A stretch of 64,000 nucleotides of DNA from Mechercharimyces sp. CAU 1602 (lineage in GTDB: Bacteria; Bacillota; Bacilli; Thermoactinomycetales; JANTPT01). The stretch is taken from positions 434,001 to 498,000 of the forward strand of contig NZ_JANTPT010000001.1 of assembly GCF_024753565.1 (NCBI RefSeq). Reading direction: 5' to 3'. Below the pieces are notes generated by a model. The model did no database searches and had not been told where the DNA came from. It worked only from the letters and a program-made list of their open reading frames with translations. This document shows positions 26,080 to 35,057 of the stretch, one piece after another; within the stretch, counting starts at the first letter, position 1; every line of letters begins with the position of its first letter. A program made the position numbers and the translations under genes.

Positions 26080-26133
26080 ACATGGTCAGCGTTTATACGC
26101 GATGGTTTTCATTTCTGTTTTGAACAAATGGAA

Positions 26134-28242
26134 TCAGGTGGACAGCTCCCCGTTTCCGCTTCCACGGATTCCCCGCGGTCCCCGAGGACCTCGTCTTCCT
26201 CTCGGCCCGCGTGCACCATCAGCACCATCTGGTCCACTTGGCCCAGTTGCGCCAGTTGGACCCAGTGCGCCCGTAGCACCAGTTGCTCCTGTAACGATAA
26301 ACCTTCCCACTTTTGCGACAAAAGCATCTTGAGAGCCTGCTATACGGGGTTGAAAGGCTTGGAAGGTGGTAGGTAAATCCGCAGAAATTGTTTCACCGAT
26401 AATGTACACATTGCCAAAAGAGTCGACAGCAACATCCACCCCACTGTCAGCGGATGTGCCGCCTAGATAGGAAGAAAAGCAGATACCATCCCCAGAAAAG
26501 CTCATTTGAGTGAGAAAAGCATCATTTCCTAGCCCTATTAAACTATCTTGAAAGGCATCGGAAGTGGTAGGAAAGTCTATTGAGTCAGTGAAACCAGTTA
26601 CCCATGCTTTTCCGAATGAATCAACAGCAATCCCACACCCACCGTCTTGAAGGCTCCCCCCGAGATAGGTAGAATAGAGGAGTTCACTTCCTGTATTGTT
26701 TACTTTACTGACAAAGGCACTTGATAGTGTTGCACTAGTTTGAAAAGCATTCGCAGTTACAGGGAAGCTGGTGGAGGAGATCGTTTCCCCGGTGACATAA
26801 GCATTTTCGGCTATATCTACAGCGATAGATAACCCTTCTTCTGAACTTGCCCCGCCTAAGTAGGTAGAGTAGAGAAGAGAAGAGCCGGCTTCGTTTAGTT
26901 TAGAAACAAAAGCGTCTGCCGGACCTCGCCGAGTGAGCTGAAAGGCACTAGCGCTGGTGGGAAAATTGGTCGAAGTCGTTTGGCCGGTCACGTAAGCTTG
27001 ATTGGAGGCATCTACAGCGATTCCATTTCCGCTTTCATCTTCACTACCTCCGAGAAAAGTGGAGTAGACGAGAGCAGAGCCGAAGGGATTTAGTTTGGTG
27101 ATAAAGGCGTCGCTTGTTCCACGAAGAATGGTTTGAAAGGCGCCGCTCGTTATGGGATAGCTGGACGTGTCGGTAGTGCCTACGATATATGCTTGGTTGC
27201 TGCCATCAAGAGCGATATCCTCTCCGGTACTGCTACTACCGGTGCTTCCTCCGAGAAAGGTAGAGTAGAGAAGCGAAGACCCACTTGCATTTATTTTACT
27301 GACAAAGGCATTGAAAGTTCCTCCAGTAGTGATGGTTTGAAAAGCAGCTGAGGTGATGGGGAAGTTGGTGGAGATAGTAAATCCGGTGATATAAGCGTTA
27401 TTCTCGCTATCGACAGCGATGCCGTTTCCTTCATCAGTCATACTTCCCCCAAGAAAGGTGGAGTAAAGAAGGGAAGTGCCAGCAGGGTTAATTTTGCTTA
27501 TGAAAGCATCGGATTCCCCATTTTTCAGGGTTTGAAATGCCCCGCTGGTAACAGGGAAATCGGTTGCACTGGTCGTACCAGTAACGTAGGCATTACCTAA
27601 ACTATCTGTGATAATCCCTCCGCCTAAGTTTTGACCACTCGCCCCTCCGAGGTAGGAAACATAAAAGACAATTGGATCAATGATGAGAGGGTGCTTTTGA
27701 CTATATTCACCGACATCAAATTGGACCTGATTATTTGAGGTGAGTCGAAAAGAGGTGGGAATGTAGTATGGCTGACCGTCAATCCATTGATAGCTGACGG
27801 GTTTCTTCTCTTTCCATACCCCGTGCAGGCTGCAGATGCATAAGTCTCCGTTCGCACACAGATCAAGTTCATTTTCGCTGTTATAGACAAATGAAATCTG
27901 TTTAGTGGAGGCGCCGGGCTGGATGATAAGATCATATTTACAGTAGTGTTCATCTGAATAAAAGATGAGGTCAATTCCTTGCCAGAGGTTGGAGTAGACC
28001 ACTTGACGGTAAAGAAGAGGGGCGTCTAAGTGGTTTGTGACTATTAAGGGCTTTTCCCCTCGGATGGTCGCAGTCGCATTTGTCTGTTGAAAGTGAAGTG
28101 ACACCTGATCTCTTCCTCGATGGGAATAGCGGATATGATCGGGATACAAGTTGTAACGTATACCTGCATGTTCCCCATGAAAACCCTCTTGGTTTGTATA
28201 CTGGATAAAAGCAGGGTAATTATCTGTTGATCGTACCTTCAT
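26134..28242 (-). CDS. Seven-repeat SBBP beta-propeller protein with collagen-like tail (paralogue B)
   Basis: 702 aa. Same design as its neighbours: N-terminal domain with WQGIDLIFYSDEHYCKYDL and a HPLIIDPIVFY boundary, seven SBBP repeats, then 15 Gly-X-Y triplets (about 652-696) with ARGPRGRRGPRGPRG and the end NGELST. ATG at 28242 has GGGAGGG six to seven bases upstream. The frame stays open upstream through a region overlapping paralogue C, which is not the gene start. No signal peptide. It lies 76 bases after paralogue C, with a 15-bp hairpin in its leader. Confidence 0.85.
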   Translation of the reverse strand: MKVRSTDNYPAFIQYTNQEGFHGEHAGIRYNLYPDHIRYSHRGRDQVSLHFQQTNATATIRGEKPLIVTNHLDAPLLYRQVVYSNLWQGIDLIFYSDEHYCKYDLIIQPGASTKQISFVYNSENELDLCANGDLCICSLHGVWKEKKPVSYQWIDGQPYYIPTSFRLTSNNQVQFDVGEYSQKHPLIIDPIVFYVSYLGGASGQNLGGGIITDSLGNAYVTGTTSATDFPVTSGAFQTLKNGESDAFISKINPAGTSLLYSTFLGGSMTDEGNGIAVDSENNAYITGFTISTNFPITSAAFQTITTGGTFNAFVSKINASGSSLLYSTFLGGSTGSSSTGEDIALDGSNQAYIVGTTDTSSYPITSGAFQTILRGTSDAFITKLNPFGSALVYSTFLGGSEDESGNGIAVDASNQAYVTGQTTSTNFPTSASAFQLTRRGPADAFVSKLNEAGSSLLYSTYLGGASSEEGLSIAVDIAENAYVTGETISSTSFPVTANAFQTSATLSSAFVSKVNNTGSELLYSTYLGGSLQDGGCGIAVDSFGKAWVTGFTDSIDFPTTSDAFQDSLIGLGNDAFLTQMSFSGDGICFSSYLGGTSADSGVDVAVDSFGNVYIIGETISADLPTTFQAFQPRIAGSQDAFVAKVGRFIVTGATGATGALGPTGATGPSGPDGADGARGPRGRRGPRGPRGIRGSGNGELST

Positions 28243-28267
28243 GTTTAACCCTCCCTGATTAGATAGT

Positions 28268-28305
28268 AAGAATCTTATCACTATACTTAGAGTGACAAGA
28301 TTCTT
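28268..28305 (-). other. Hairpin in the leader of paralogue B
   Basis: Arms AAGAATCTTxTCACT and AGTGAxAAGATTCTT form a long stem without a T run, between the stop of C and the ribosome binding site of B. It could be a weak terminator, an mRNA-stabilising element or a processing site. CATATAATA (minus strand, 28309-28317) just upstream fits a sigma-K -10, but no -35 lies at the right distance. Confidence 0.45.
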
Positions 28306-28318
28306 CATTATTATATGA

Positions 28319-30430
28319 CTATAAAGAGAGTTCTCCTCCACCTCCCTGCACCCCACGGGGGCCCCGTGGTCCGCGCGGGCCTCGTCTTCCACGTGGACCA
28401 CGAGCGCCACTGTCGCCGGTCGCTCCTGTTGGTCCCGTCGCTCCGGATGGACCAGTCGGACCGGTTGCGCCGACAGCGGTAAGTGGACCTATCTTTGCAA
28501 CAAAGGCATCGGTGCTTGATGCACCTGATGAGGTTTGAAAAGCTTGGGAAGTAGTAGGGAAGTTATTAGACATGGTATCTCCAGTAAAGTAGGCAATGTT
28601 TTGGGAGTCGACGGCGGCATCTTGCCCTTGATCCGGAGCAGAACCACCTAGATAGGAAGAGAAACAGATTCCTTGACCGGAGTAGCTCATCTGTGTGATA
28701 AAGACATCGAATGCTCCAGCGTTACTATCTTGGAACGCATCGGAGGTAAGCGGGAAATCAACGGACAAGGTCACTCCTGTTACCCAGGCTTTGCCGAAGG
28801 AATCGACAGCAATTCCAAACCCTTGATCAATACTGCTTCCTCCAAGATAAGTGGAATAGATGGGGGCAGTGCCGGTCGCATTCAGCTTGGTAACAAAGGC
28901 ATCGATTGAACTTCCGATCGTTTGAAAGGCGTTGTTAGTGACAGGAAAGCTGGTGAAGGAGGAGGTTTGTCCTGTCACATAAGCATTGCCAGCCTCGTCT
29001 AGATCAATACCGGCACCACTTTCAACTGTTGCTCCCCCAAGATAGGTGGAATAGAGAAGAGAGCTACCGGTGGCATTAAACTTGGTGATAAAGGCATCCG
29101 ATGATCCCCTTAACGTAAGTTGAAAGGCGCCGGAGGTGGTGGGGAAATTAGTCGATTCAGTCTCCCCGCAGATATACGCTTGGTTACTGGCATCCAATGC
29201 GATGCCGTTGCCCTGATCTGTGTCACTTCCCCCTAAGAGGGTGGAATAGATAAGTGCAGACCCGGCGGCATTGAGTTGGGTGACGAACGCGTCCGCTGTC
29301 CCTCCCCCAAAGAGGGTTTGAAACGCTCCCGTAGTAGTGGGATAACTTCCTGTGTTTGTATCTCCGGAAATATAAGCTTGATTACTAGCATCCACAGCGA
29401 TGCCCTTACCACCGCTGAAGGTATCGGCGGCACCTCCGATCAGGGTAGAGTAGAGGAGAGAAGAGCCCGTAGGGTTTAATTTGCTGACAAAGGCATTGAC
29501 CGTTAGGCTTGATGGAGAGAGAGTTTGAAACGCCCCCGACGTAACGGGGAAGTTGGTGGACATAGTGTTGCCTGTGATATAGGCATTATTCGAAGCGTCG
29601 ATAGCGATCGCGAAGCCTTCATCAATGTTGAACCCACCAAGATAAGTGGAATAGAGGAGAGAGCTGCCGGCGGCATTAAACTTGCTGACAAAAGCGAGTA
29701 TGCCCTGACGCATGGTTTGAAAGGCACCCGACGTGACAGGGAAATTAGTGGACTCAGTGACTCCTGTCACAAACGCATTGCCGCTCGAATCTACGGTAAT
29801 GCCTCTACCTTCATCGAGGTCACTCCCACCAAGATAGGTGACGTAAAAAACGACGGGATCGATGAGGAGAGGAAGAGAAGGGTCATACTCCCCGACGGTA
29901 AAGCCGAAGGAGTGAGCGGACAGAAGCTGAAAGGAGGTGGGGATGTTGTACTTTTGCCCGTCAATCCATTGGAAGCTGATCGGTTTTTGTTCATACCAGA
30001 TGCCGTGGGGGGTATAGAGATGGAGATCCCCTTGTTCGGTCAGGGTAAGATCGTCTCCGCCCTCATAGGTGAACTGAATCTGTCCGATATTGGCACCAGG
30101 CTGTACAAGCAAGTCATATTTGCTGTGCGTTTGGTTTCCATAAAAGATGAGATCAATGCCGGGCCATACAGTGGAATAGACAACCCTCTCATAGGAAGGC
30201 ATTGTTTCGGAGGGGAGAAGTTGTGGGCGGAGATCGGTACGTGCCCCCTGGAAATGAAGACTCAGGGGAGGCAGGTTATCTAGGTGATAACGTATTTCCT
30301 GTGGGTAAAAGGTAGGGCGGATGCTTGGTCGATCTGTTGGACGTTGTTGTGTAGCAAGGGGGTTTCTGAGCGCTTTCGTCTCTTCAGACAAACGGTGAGC
30401 ATCGTACAGAGGTTGTTGCCATGACATCAT
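28319..30430 (-). CDS. Seven-repeat SBBP beta-propeller protein with collagen-like tail (paralogue C)
   Basis: 703 aa. The N-terminal domain contains WPGIDLIFYGNQTHSKYDL and LPLLIDPVVFY. Seven repeats follow; repeat 6 (GFGIAVDSFGKAWVTG) is nearly identical to repeat 6 of B, so the genes arose by whole-gene duplication. The tail has 15 triplets (about 654-698) with the same arginine-rich run and the end GGELSL. Start ATG 30430 has AAGGAGAG six bases upstream. It is the first of the three in transcription order; no convincing promoter was found upstream. Confidence 0.85.
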   Translation of the reverse strand: MMSWQQPLYDAHRLSEETKALRNPLATQQRPTDRPSIRPTFYPQEIRYHLDNLPPLSLHFQGARTDLRPQLLPSETMPSYERVVYSTVWPGIDLIFYGNQTHSKYDLLVQPGANIGQIQFTYEGGDDLTLTEQGDLHLYTPHGIWYEQKPISFQWIDGQKYNIPTSFQLLSAHSFGFTVGEYDPSLPLLIDPVVFYVTYLGGSDLDEGRGITVDSSGNAFVTGVTESTNFPVTSGAFQTMRQGILAFVSKFNAAGSSLLYSTYLGGFNIDEGFAIAIDASNNAYITGNTMSTNFPVTSGAFQTLSPSSLTVNAFVSKLNPTGSSLLYSTLIGGAADTFSGGKGIAVDASNQAYISGDTNTGSYPTTTGAFQTLFGGGTADAFVTQLNAAGSALIYSTLLGGSDTDQGNGIALDASNQAYICGETESTNFPTTSGAFQLTLRGSSDAFITKFNATGSSLLYSTYLGGATVESGAGIDLDEAGNAYVTGQTSSFTSFPVTNNAFQTIGSSIDAFVTKLNATGTAPIYSTYLGGSSIDQGFGIAVDSFGKAWVTGVTLSVDFPLTSDAFQDSNAGAFDVFITQMSYSGQGICFSSYLGGSAPDQGQDAAVDSQNIAYFTGDTMSNNFPTTSQAFQTSSGASSTDAFVAKIGPLTAVGATGPTGPSGATGPTGATGDSGARGPRGRRGPRGPRGPRGVQGGGGELSL

Positions 30431-30804
30431 GAATCTCTCCTTATACATGTATGGTTGTTGTTAGCTCTGTAGGTAGCGCGTACGACTAAGGTGGTTAGCG
30501 AAAGAATATTTCGATCACCTCGTCAGTAAGCCCAATAATATAGGGATGAAAGATATAATTTTATTTTTAAGTGATGTGTTTTTCTGCATTTTATGTATTT
30601 TTGTTGGGGGAGGTGACATATATAAGGGGGTGGGACGCTTCAGAGTGGAATGGGAAGTAGAAAAAAGCCGAAAGAGAGGCTGGGGAATTAGGTAAGGAGA
30701 TGATGACTCCCTACCTATGGGCACGATGTCTGATGCCTGGAAATTGATTTAAAAAGAGGATGGAAAACGTATGACGAGTAGTTGAATCGTGAGAGCGAAT
30801 ATAA
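30431..30804 (-). other. Intergenic region upstream of paralogue C
   Basis: About 370 bases with no supported ORF. It should contain the promoter of paralogue C and the end of the DUF4489-like transcript. ATATT-like and TATATT elements are present, but no sigma-E, sigma-K or sigma-A pair could be matched confidently. Confidence 0.35.
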
Positions 30805-31128
30805 TTATGTACTTGTGGTGAAGGTAGACACAGCTGTGATGGCGTTATTAAATACATCATAACTATTCCTTGCTGTTATATTTACGTCAAATAACTCGAT
30901 CGAGTAAATAATATAAGATCTATTTCTTTCCTTCAGGGGTTTTGACGTGTCACAAAACCCCATAACGACAGGTTCTACAATTTGAATATTACCTGGAAGA
31001 GCTGTGGGAGTGACGGTGTTTTCCCGTAATAATATCCATTGCTGAAGTGTTGTCGATCTACCTGAACGAGAAAGTGTTTTTACCAATCTAAAAGATAACT
31101 GAATAAAGGAGTGACTACTGTTCCTCAT
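30805..31128 (-). CDS. Short DUF4489-like protein lacking the N-terminal half
   Basis: 107 aa. It resembles the C-terminal part of its upstream neighbour: SFIQLSFRLVKTLSRSG and SYIIYSIELFDVNIT align with FGFSLIFNLVRSKADTS and LLYTFELAEVQLVNT, and both share an FCD motif. The Cys-containing N-terminal part is absent. AAGGAGGG precedes the ATG at good spacing, so it appears to be translated rather than a dead fragment. It is 20 bases downstream of its relative in the same orientation. The function is unknown. Confidence 0.6.
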   Translation of the reverse strand: MRNSSHSFIQLSFRLVKTLSRSGRSTTLQQWILLRENTVTPTALPGNIQIVEPVVMGFCDTSKPLKERNRSYIIYSIELFDVNITARNSYDVFNNAITAVSTFTTST

Positions 31129-31148
31129 CCTATCCCTCCTTGATGGAT

Positions 31149-31628
31149 TTATTTAATCTCTGAAGAAATGAGTGTGGAAAAGTCCACGTCTGAAATCGTA
31201 TATGATGTATTAACTAGTTGAACCTCAGCCAACTCAAATGTGTAAAGGAGCGACGTTCCATCAGATGGCGAAGGACGATCGCAAAACTGATAATTGTTTG
31301 GTTGATCAGAAGAAAAACTTAAAGGAACAGGTGCTGACACCATGGTTTGGAGTACAAAAGTATTTAATACGATGGATTGACTCGTATCTGCCTTTGATCG
31401 TACGAGGTTAAATATGAGTGAAAAACCAAAGTTAAGCCCACTTTGCTCGATACGTACTATTTGCGATAAGTCTACTTTAACTATCGGATTTTTAATATCT
31501 GCTACATTCACTGGAACTTGGGCTAACACGATCGGAGGATCGGTTTTCATTAATCCATTCGGAAGGTCTGGGAAGAATGTTTGCCCACACTTCATATAGA
31601 GTGATCCTATTTTTTTATTTGATGACAT
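31149..31628 (-). CDS. DUF4489-like protein
   Basis: 159 aa. The pattern MKCGQTFFPD, then PPIVLAQVPVNVADIKNPIVKVDLSQIV and FCDRPSPSDG recalls DUF4489 proteins known mainly from Clostridia, whose function is unknown. No signal peptide. ATG at 31628 has AGGTGG upstream. Its nearness to three collagen-like genes on the same strand makes a shared spore-surface or extracellular role possible. The family match is from memory of the motif pattern and should be confirmed by a profile search. Confidence 0.55.
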   Translation of the reverse strand: MSSNKKIGSLYMKCGQTFFPDLPNGLMKTDPPIVLAQVPVNVADIKNPIVKVDLSQIVRIEQSGLNFGFSLIFNLVRSKADTSQSIVLNTFVLQTMVSAPVPLSFSSDQPNNYQFCDRPSPSDGTSLLYTFELAEVQLVNTSYTISDVDFSTLISSEIK

Positions 31629-31862
31629 GAAACCACCTGCCTTTACCCAGAGCTTATGCATTACATTGTAACGTATCGTCCATACTTCCGTGTGGGGTTA
31701 TTCTTTCTTCACAATATGGGAGGGCAGGTGTAAGGGATACAAAAAAATAAGGTTGCCGAGCATCATTTATGCAGATGAAAGAGAAAAATTGAAGCGATAG
31801 CAAGGGACTGCTATAATAGGTGGGAGTCTTTGTTCGTTGTTTTGTGCAGGAGGGAAAAGCAC

Positions 31863-33683
31863 ATGAGTCATAAGAATCAGCAGTCGAACATCCGCAATTT
31901 TTCGATCATCGCTCATATTGATCACGGAAAATCGACATTGGCTGACCGTATATTAGAATTTACTGGTGCACTGTCGGATCGCGAAATGACAAACCAGTAT
32001 CTTGATACGATGGATTTGGAAAAGGAACGTGGAATTACGATTAAGTTGCAGTCAGTGCGCCTGAACTATAAGGCGAAAGATGGAGAAGAGTATATTTTAA
32101 ATTTGATTGATACACCGGGGCACGTCGATTTTGCCTATGAGGTTTCCCGTAGTTTGGCTGCCTGTGAAGGTGCATTATTAGTAGTAGATGCGGCACAGGG
32201 CGTAGAAGCGCAGACAATGGCTAATGTATACTTAGCGTTAGAAAATGATTTAGAGATTTTACCTGTGATTAATAAGATTGATTTGCCGAGTGCAGAGCCA
32301 GAACGGGTGAAAGAAGAGGTTGAGGATCTGGTGGGATTAGATGCTTCTGATGCCGTGCTTGCTTCGGCGAAGGCAGGGATTGGGATTGAAGAGATTTTGG
32401 AGCAAGTGGTAGAACGTGTTCCTGCTCCTACAGGTGATCCTGATGCTCCTTTAAAAGCACTTATCTTTGATTCGATTTATGATGCCTATCGCGGTGTGAT
32501 TACGTACATCCGAGTTGTGGAAGGAAAGATTCGCAAAGGGATGACCATCAAAATGATGGCGACCGGCAAATCATTTGAAGTAACAGAGTTAGGTGTGCTT
32601 ACACCGCTTCCGGTGGAGAAAAAAGAGCTTGCTGTAGGGGATGTAGGTTTTGTCGTTGCCGCTATTAAAAATGTGAAGGATACACGCGTAGGGGATACGA
32701 TCACTAGTGCGGAACGTCCTGCGGCAGAGCCTTTGCCTGGTTATCGTCGTACAAACCCAATGGTGTTTTGTGGTTTGTACCCAGTGGATAGCTCTGACTA
32801 TGAAGACTTGCGGGAAGCCTTAGAACGATTGGAGCTAAACGATGCTTCCTTACGGTATGAACCTGAAACCTCAGGTGCACTTGGCTTTGGTTTCCGTTGT
32901 GGTTTCTTAGGATTATTGCATATGGAAATTATCCAAGAGCGGATTGAAAGGGAGTATAATATTCCGCTTATCACCACCGCCCCCAGCGTAATTTATCATG
33001 TAAATAAGACAGACGGTGAAAAAATACAAATTGAGAATCCTAGTTATATGCCACCACAACAGCTGATCGACTCCGTGGAAGAACCGTATGTACGGGCTAG
33101 TATCATGACCCCTAATGATTATGTAGGGACTGTGATGGAGCTGTGTCAAAGCCGGCGTGGTGATTATAAGGATATGAAGTATTTGGATGAGAACCGTGTT
33201 AATATTGTGTATGATCTCCCTCTTTCGGAAATCGTGTTTGATTTCTTCGATCAGTTAAAATCAGGGACCAAAGGGTATGCTTCTTTTGACTATGAACTGG
33301 TCGGATACCAGAAATCTAGTCTAGTAAAGATGGACATCCTATTGAATGGGGAGATAGTCGATGCCCTTTCCTTTATTGTTCACCGTGACAAAGCGTATTA
33401 TCGTGGACGTCAATTGGTAGAACGCCTTAGAGAACTGATACCTCGTCAGCAGTTTGAAGTGCCAGTACAAGCTGCGATTGGGCAAAAAGTGGTTGCGCGC
33501 GAAACCATTCGTGCTTTGCGGAAAAATGTTTTGGCAAAGTGCTATGGCGGAGATATTTCACGAAAACGAAAACTGTTGGAGAAGCAAAAAGAGGGGAAGC
33601 GGCGGATGAAAAACGTCGGTAACGTTGAAGTTCCACAAGAAGCTTTTATGGCAGTCTTACGCATGGATGATGAAAAGAAATAA
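31863..33683 (+). CDS. lepA: Elongation factor 4 (LepA), back-translocating GTPase
   Basis: 606 aa. The GTPase domain contains [10 protein letters not shown], a switch region with [21 protein letters not shown] and NKIDL. The LepA-specific C-terminal domain follows, with [22 protein letters not shown]. It acts on translating or initiating ribosomes. ATG at 31863 has AGGAGGG eight bases upstream; upstream in-frame codons lack one. The position before hemW and hrcA is conserved. Confidence 0.97.
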   Translation: MSHKNQQSNIRNFSIIAHIDHGKSTLADRILEFTGALSDREMTNQYLDTMDLEKERGITIKLQSVRLNYKAKDGEEYILNLIDTPGHVDFAYEVSRSLAACEGALLVVDAAQGVEAQTMANVYLALENDLEILPVINKIDLPSAEPERVKEEVEDLVGLDASDAVLASAKAGIGIEEILEQVVERVPAPTGDPDAPLKALIFDSIYDAYRGVITYIRVVEGKIRKGMTIKMMATGKSFEVTELGVLTPLPVEKKELAVGDVGFVVAAIKNVKDTRVGDTITSAERPAAEPLPGYRRTNPMVFCGLYPVDSSDYEDLREALERLELNDASLRYEPETSGALGFGFRCGFLGLLHMEIIQERIEREYNIPLITTAPSVIYHVNKTDGEKIQIENPSYMPPQQLIDSVEEPYVRASIMTPNDYVGTVMELCQSRRGDYKDMKYLDENRVNIVYDLPLSEIVFDFFDQLKSGTKGYASFDYELVGYQKSSLVKMDILLNGEIVDALSFIVHRDKAYYRGRQLVERLRELIPRQQFEVPVQAAIGQKVVARETIRALRKNVLAKCYGGDISRKRKLLEKQKEGKRRMKNVGNVEVPQEAFMAVLRMDDEKK

Positions 33684-33706
33684 AGATGCACCATTAAAGC
33701 AAACCC

Positions 33707-33741
33707 ATCCGCAAGCGGTTTTCCTGCTTGCGGATTTTTAC
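33707..33741 (+). terminator. lepA terminator
   Basis: ATCCGCAAGC pairs with GCTTGCGGAT, followed by TTTTT. Confidence 0.85.
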
Positions 33742-33797
33742 ATCAGGATACTACATGCGCCTTACAAGATGGAATACTGTGAAAGGAGGAGAGCGAT

Positions 33798-34973
33798 ATG
33801 GTGACCATTACGACCCCAACACCGAAAGCGATCTATGTTCATATTCCGTTCTGCACCAATAAATGTCACTACTGCGACTTTACCGCCTATGTGGTGAAAG
33901 GGCAACCTGTTGATGCTTATCTCGACGCGCTGGAACGGGAAATGATTGTTACAACAGAGCAACTGCCGCCTGCTCAAATCGAGACCATTTTTATCGGTGG
34001 AGGCACCCCTACCATTTTGGAACCAGAGCAGATGGAGCGACTATTAGCTAACTTAAAGAAGTATTTTCCTCAGTGGGCCTCTACTATTGAAGTAACAGTG
34101 GAAGCAAACCCGGGTACCACTGGTCCCGAACTTCTCGCAGCTATGTATGAGGGCGGCGTAAATCGCCTCAGTATGGGAGTACAAACTTTTCGCCCCGAAC
34201 TGTTGCGTGCGATTGGGCGAATCCATAGTGTGGACGATGTTTATCGTAGCGTCCAACAAGCTCGTAAGGCTGGGTTTAGCAATCTTTCACTCGACCTCAT
34301 GTTTGGGCTTCCCAAGCAGACCAAAGCAGATATGGAACATACTTTACGTGAAGCTGTCGCTCTTGAGCCCGAACATTTCTCTGTCTACAGCTTGAAAGTA
34401 GAAGAAGGGACTCCCTTTGATCAGTGGCAGCGGGAAGGCAGACTACAGCTTCCACATGAGGAAGAGGAGTTGGCGATGTATCAGGTAGCACGCTCCTATC
34501 TGCAAGCACATGGATATCCACAATATGAAGTGAGCAACTTTGCCCAAGTAGGTAGAAAAAGCGAGCATAACCTGGTTTATTGGCGTAATCAACCGTTTTA
34601 TGGATTGGGTGCAGGCGCACACGGGTATACAGATGGGGTCCGCCACAGTAATGTGCGTACCATTCAAGGATATATTGATGCAAGTGTTGGTACACATCGT
34701 CCGCGGGCAGATGAACATGAAGTGACGCGAGAAGAGGCGATGGAAAATCAACTTATTCTCGGTTTGCGTTTAGCAGAAGGTGTGAGTAAATATCAGTTTG
34801 AACGCAAGTTCTCCTGCTCTATGGAAGATGTTTTTGGGGAGATCATTCACGCATGGATCCAATCGGGGCATTTGCAATGGGAGCAAGAGCATCTCAAATT
34901 AACCGAACAGGGGTTACTTTTTGGTAACGATGTGTTTGCCGCTTTTTTAGGTGAAGCAATAATCACGAATTGA
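33798..34973 (+). CDS. hemW: Radical SAM haem chaperone HemW (YqeR-type)
   Basis: 391 aa. The radical-SAM cluster motif is CTNKCHYCDF (CX3CX2C) near residue 16, with FIGGGTPTIL binding SAM and a HemN-like C-terminal domain. It lacks the extra N-terminal Cys region of true HemN coproporphyrinogen dehydrogenases, so HemW, which delivers haem, is the better name. GGAGG precedes the ATG. Its stop codon overlaps the -35 of the hrcA promoter. Confidence 0.92.
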   Translation: MVTITTPTPKAIYVHIPFCTNKCHYCDFTAYVVKGQPVDAYLDALEREMIVTTEQLPPAQIETIFIGGGTPTILEPEQMERLLANLKKYFPQWASTIEVTVEANPGTTGPELLAAMYEGGVNRLSMGVQTFRPELLRAIGRIHSVDDVYRSVQQARKAGFSNLSLDLMFGLPKQTKADMEHTLREAVALEPEHFSVYSLKVEEGTPFDQWQREGRLQLPHEEEELAMYQVARSYLQAHGYPQYEVSNFAQVGRKSEHNLVYWRNQPFYGLGAGAHGYTDGVRHSNVRTIQGYIDASVGTHRPRADEHEVTREEAMENQLILGLRLAEGVSKYQFERKFSCSMEDVFGEIIHAWIQSGHLQWEQEHLKLTEQGLLFGNDVFAAFLGEAIITN

Positions 34974-34998
34974 CAATTGACAACGGGTTTGGTACCTT
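34970..34998 (+). promoter_or_regulatory. Heat-shock operon promoter
   Basis: TTGACA at 34970-34975 with TACCTT 17 bases later (34993-34998). A second TTGACA occurs at 34977, but its -10 would be poor. The CIRCE element begins about 12 bases after the -10. Confidence 0.6.
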
Positions 34999-35009
34999 AA
35001 AAGAAAGGA

Positions 35010-35036
35010 TTAGCACTCGACACCATTGAGTGCTAA
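35010..35036. promoter_or_regulatory. CIRCE operator (HrcA binding site)
   Basis: TTAGCACTC, nine bases, GAGTGCTAA: the perfect consensus inverted repeat, upstream of hrcA. HrcA bound here represses the whole operon until heat stress occupies GroEL. Confidence 0.97.
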
Positions 35037-35057
35037 CAAGAGAAGGAGGTGGCGCAG

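Noticed and set aside
28268-28305. Hairpin arms considered as a CRISPR or transposon-end repeat
   Set aside because: Only one copy is seen and there is no transposase, target duplication or regular spacing.
30431-30448. CATACATGT near the start of paralogue C as a sigma-K -10
   Set aside because: It does not fit CATAnnnTA and would place the transcript start on top of the ribosome binding site.
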